Shown here piece by piece: positions 55,351 through 55,481 of a stretch of 55,481 nt of DNA. Origin of the DNA: DATHBD01 sp035296325 (GTDB lineage Bacteria; Actinomycetota; Actinomycetes; Mycobacteriales; Micromonosporaceae); contig DATHBD010000028.1 of the NCBI GenBank assembly GCA_035296325.1, forward strand, positions 1 through 55,481. The letters are read 5' to 3'. The translations under genes and the position numbers were made by a program. Each line of letters begins with the position of its first letter. The stretch's first letter is position 1. The notes below the pieces were generated by a model. The model saw nothing but the letters and a program-made list of their open reading frames with translations, did not search any database and was not told the DNA's origin.

Positions 55351-55481
55351 TTAACCTTTGCGTTGCTTACGGGCGGTGATGCTGAGGTCGCGTTTGATGG
55401 TTTTGCCGACGTCGTGGCGGGGTGCGGGTCGGCGGTTTCGTGAGCCTGGTGGGCGTCCGGGGCCGGCGGTGGTGGGTTTCG
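55351..55481 (-). mobile_element. Transposase C-terminus (insertion sequence, cut by window edge)
   Basis: The minus strand is open from the edge to a TAA at 55351-55353. The 43 visible residues end with GRPPGSRNRRPAPRHDVGK followed by a short basic tail finishing RKQRKG. This Pro/Arg-rich GRPxGSRNRR...VGK tail is common in actinobacterial DDE transposases. The catalytic domain lies beyond the edge, so family is not certain. Confidence 0.7.

Overview
The window is high-GC DNA with the gene density, GTG/TTG start usage, 4-bp gene overlaps, CBM2-linked secreted hydrolases and GntR/LacI/SorC regulators of a soil or plant-associated actinomycete. The overall style suggests Micromonosporales (Micromonospora/Actinoplanes-like), but that lineage call is inference. 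Both edges cut genes: the start of a secreted protein lies at the left edge, and the last residues of a transposase lie at the right edge. No tRNA, rRNA or CRISPR array was seen.

Layout. (1) 1-5.9 kb: partial secreted protein, SAM methyltransferase, MBL-fold hydrolase, a NarL-type two-component pair divergent from a three-gene ABC-2 exporter, and a small membrane protein. (2) 6-7.2 kb: secreted AA10 lytic polysaccharide monooxygenase (LPMO) with CBM2. (3) 7.6-21.5 kb: a sugar-uptake and catabolism block. It holds a ribose-type ABC transporter with a DUF2291 lipoprotein, an FGGY kinase, a split transketolase, a TIM-barrel sugar isomerase, an L-fuconate dehydratase and three regulators (SorC, LacI, GntR/FadR). 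The kinase + split transketolase + isomerase set matches the known apulose-4-phosphate route for D-apiose. D-apiose and L-fucose both occur in the pectin rhamnogalacturonan II. (4) 21.5-30.9 kb: nickel/cobalt exporter-like protein, lipoprotein, GH1 beta-glucosidase, 6-phosphogluconate dehydrogenase, PAP2 phosphatase, DUF4193, VOC protein, methionine aminopeptidase and a frameshifted winged-helix protein. (5) 31.3-45 kb: a second plant-polymer block with GH27 alpha-galactosidase, PL11 rhamnogalacturonan lyase, two tandem PQQ-type sugar dehydrogenases (one with CBM2) and GH5 cellulase with CBM2 and FnIII, interspersed with glycosyltransferases. (6) 45.7-52.5 kb: assimilatory nitrate cluster (molybdopterin nitrate reductase, NirB, NirD, NarK). 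(7) 52.6-55.5 kb: secreted protein, GT39-like membrane protein, non-coding stretch and the transposase remnant.

The coherent theme is plant cell-wall use. Secreted LPMO, GH5, PL11, GH27 and PQQ enzymes attack cellulose and pectin outside the cell. GH1 and the ABC/kinase/transketolase/isomerase/dehydratase genes handle released sugars inside, and 6-phosphogluconate dehydrogenase and transketolase feed the pentose-phosphate pool. Most intergenic hairpins sit where terminators are expected. Several palindromes in divergent regions are candidate operators, including a 10-bp motif shared by the isomerase and LacI promoter regions.
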